Source: Anastatus disparis (lineage: Eukaryota; Arthropoda; Insecta; Hymenoptera; Eupelmidae). From it: DNA of 64,000 nucleotides. Below, one piece after another: positions 62,145-64,000 of the stretch. The notes under the pieces were generated by a model that made no database searches, was not told where the DNA came from, and worked only from the letters and a program-made list of their open reading frames with translations. The DNA is taken from contig JAFFSR010000227.1 of assembly GCA_017163975.1 (NCBI GenBank), positions 8,670,501 to 8,734,500 on the forward strand, in the 5' to 3' direction. Within the stretch, counting starts at the first letter, position 1, and the number at the start of each line of letters is the position of its first letter. The position numbers were made by a program, and so were the translations under genes.

Positions 62145-62387
62145 TGTTAAATAATTAATAAAAGCAGAGCACAATTTATATTAAAAGAAAAGTATTTATT
62201 TAATCAATACAAGAGTAACTTAATTAAATGATCTCTCTATACAATAATGAAATACAAGCTCTGACTTTAACAGACGGACTTGAACTGAACTGAACGACGA
62301 CGAGACGCAACTTGATTCTCTTCAACTGTCTACTAAAATATTCTCAATAGGTGGCGACACCTAGTATGAGTGTGTATATTTTCAACA
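62145..62387 (-). repeat. 5' LTR of the copia element
   Basis: 243 bp, identical by eye to the 3' LTR. In sense it carries the promoter and start of transcription. No obvious TATA box stands out beyond AT-rich sequence. Confidence 0.97.
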
Positions 62388-62392
62388 AAAAA

Positions 62393-64000
62393 TAAAAGAA
62401 TTCGAAAAAAAAAGAATCTCTAAAAAATTAGTCTTTTGTCATTTCAATCCGCTTTATGCCATGTACTTCATTCTGTCTCTCGTGCGTCGATCTTTCGTAC
62501 AGTACCTTTTGTAGCACATAGTCGCTGTCCATTTCCGTTGGTATAATAGTTGCCGCTGGAGTTTTCAGCTTCTGTTACATCCAATGGGCTTTGCCATGGT
62601 CATACCATACATATATATATGTAACACAAAAGAGAAAAAGCTACAGTACACGTTTCCTCGCGAAAGAACACAAAATTAACGCGAATACCCTTTTTCAAGC
62701 AGCTACCCCACCGGAAGCCTTGTTACTTTCTCTCTGATTATATACGTACAGAGTGTCGACTACATTTTTTTTTTTGCTTTTTTTTTTACCTTTAATGCTT
62801 TTTACTGTATTCCGCTCTTTTGTTTCCGGTGGCGCACTCCTATCTTTCTCATTACTCCCGCTTTGTCTTTCGATTGTCATTCATGTGTTTGCAGCAAGAA
62901 CGTTTGCTAGCTACATTTTTTTCTCTTCTCTGTTTTTTTTTTGTGAAAACGGGTCTACGTTAAACGCTGGATATTAAATATTTAAAGTTGAACTTTTTTA
63001 AATTGGACATGATAAATGTTTTTAAGACAAACTTTTTATTGCTGAAGTAGTTTACTCATTTTTTAAAGTTATTGTTTGTTTTAATTTTTTATTAATATAT
63101 TTTAAACAAATGTTAATTTTTATTTAATTACATTTAAGCATAAAATTTAACAGTAGCTTGAAAAATAAATTATAATGATTTTAATCAATACAGAATAATT
63201 TTATAATATAATAGTGTAAGTTACACAATAATCCTATTGAAAGCATTTAGAATTTAAAAGAATGAACTATTTATTCGAACTAAAATCTTTTACGTTCAAA
63301 AAAGTAACTAAAATAGGATTTTACGATAAAAAAAAGTCGTTAAAATGTTTAAAAAAAAAAGTCCAAAAATAAGGAGTAATAAAAGAATAGTATTGGAAAA
63401 AGCCGGAGGGGGAAAGAGGTTTATATAGGTCAAGCTTACGTACGTGCGTACATGAAATCCGAGCAAGTCCAAAAAGGGGTATAACATTTACCCCCTCCCG
63501 CTCCCCCCCCCTCCTGTTTCACTGTACACACGTACGAAGAAATTTATATGGAATCGAAAATGGAAACGGGGGGATGAAGCTCGTAACGGGAAGAGTGAGA
63601 GAAGCCATCGATGCCCATAACAACATCCGCTTATAAGCCAAGCCAATAGCGGTGTGACCAAATTGCGCTCGGACTTTTCAATCGACTCTATAGCCGATTT
63701 TCGGGATTTCCGAATGATGGGAAATCGCTGTAGCCATGGAGGATTAAACTAGCTCCATACTCCTTTTACGTTGAAACAAAAAGTATGAGCATGAGATTTT
63801 TCGTTTTTTTTTTTTTTTTTGAGTACGTACGTGCTAACGATATCGTATAATGTTGCTGCTTACGTAATATATAGTGGCGTGACTGTTAGCTGTTTAACTT
63901 TTATTTTTCGTTTTGATTTACACTTGAATGTTTTTTTTTTAATATTGAATATCTTTATATTATATTTGAGAAATATATAATTAAAACTGTCTTAAAGTGA
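62393..64000. other. AT-rich non-coding stretch
   Basis: Mixed-composition islands lie at 62430-62990 and 63380-63890, with T and A runs and a C-rich stretch at about 63490-63515. The frames at 62695-62880 and 62753-62977 are low-complexity. No gene is recognised. Confidence 0.5.

Larger units (their letters stand above)
55036..62387 (-). mobile_element. Ty1/copia LTR retrotransposon, complete but defective
   Basis: A 7,352-bp element lies on the minus strand. It has 243-bp LTRs (55036-55278 and 62145-62387) of form TG...CA, and a 5-bp AAAAA flank on each side (55031-55035 and 62388-62392). In sense order it contains the 5' LTR, a tRNA-Met primer-binding site, a leader of about 2 kb with an (AT)n run and five 12-bp repeats, gag remnants with zinc knuckles, integrase zinc region, reverse transcriptase, RNase H, polypurine tract and 3' LTR. 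The order integrase before reverse transcriptase defines the copia group. Many stops and frameshifts, plus a missing integrase core, make it non-autonomous. Confidence 0.96.

Overview
The window looks like AT-rich nuclear DNA from an arthropod, most likely an insect and plausibly a hymenopteran. This is an inference. It rests on the very low gene density, long (TA)n tracts, polypurine and polypyrimidine stretches, tRNA-derived SINEs, a copia-type LTR retrotransposon primed by a tRNA-Met fragment, and an intronless metazoan-type poly(A) polymerase. There is no bacterial gene arrangement, operon or CRISPR array.

Only one gene appears intact: an intronless poly(A) polymerase of 516 codons (35164-36714, +). 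All three catalytic aspartates are present, but the C-terminal tail of canonical animal enzymes is missing. It is best read as an old, still-open retrogene. Nearly all other short open frames are low-complexity or transposon sequence.

Mobile DNA, left to right: five copies of one tRNA-derived SINE family (5953, 11355, 29361, 39979 and 42298); a composite foldback and tandem-array region (14180-15486) with eleven copies of a 20-bp unit, a 290-bp hairpin, a GC-rich hairpin cluster and a second long hairpin; inverted-repeat elements at 24121 and 30362; a 666-bp near-perfect palindrome (33386-34051); a small hairpin element (43593-43767); a 3.7-kb CACTA/CMC-like DNA transposon with 640-bp terminal inverted repeats, a 3-bp target duplication and a remnant Tnp2-type transposase (46781-50502); and a complete 7.35-kb Ty1/copia element on the minus strand (55036-62387).

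The copia element is the most unusual object. Its two 243-bp LTRs read identically and the flanking AAAAA duplication is intact, so the insertion is young. Even so, gag and pol are broken throughout and the integrase core is missing, which suggests it was mobilised in trans. Its interior carries about 55 copies of GACAG on the sense strand and none that I found on the other strand, in coding and leader DNA alike. Its leader also has five dispersed copies of a 12-bp motif.

The remaining tens of kilobases are unique AT-rich DNA in which I see no exon or RNA gene I can support. They could be intergenic, or the introns of a very large gene.
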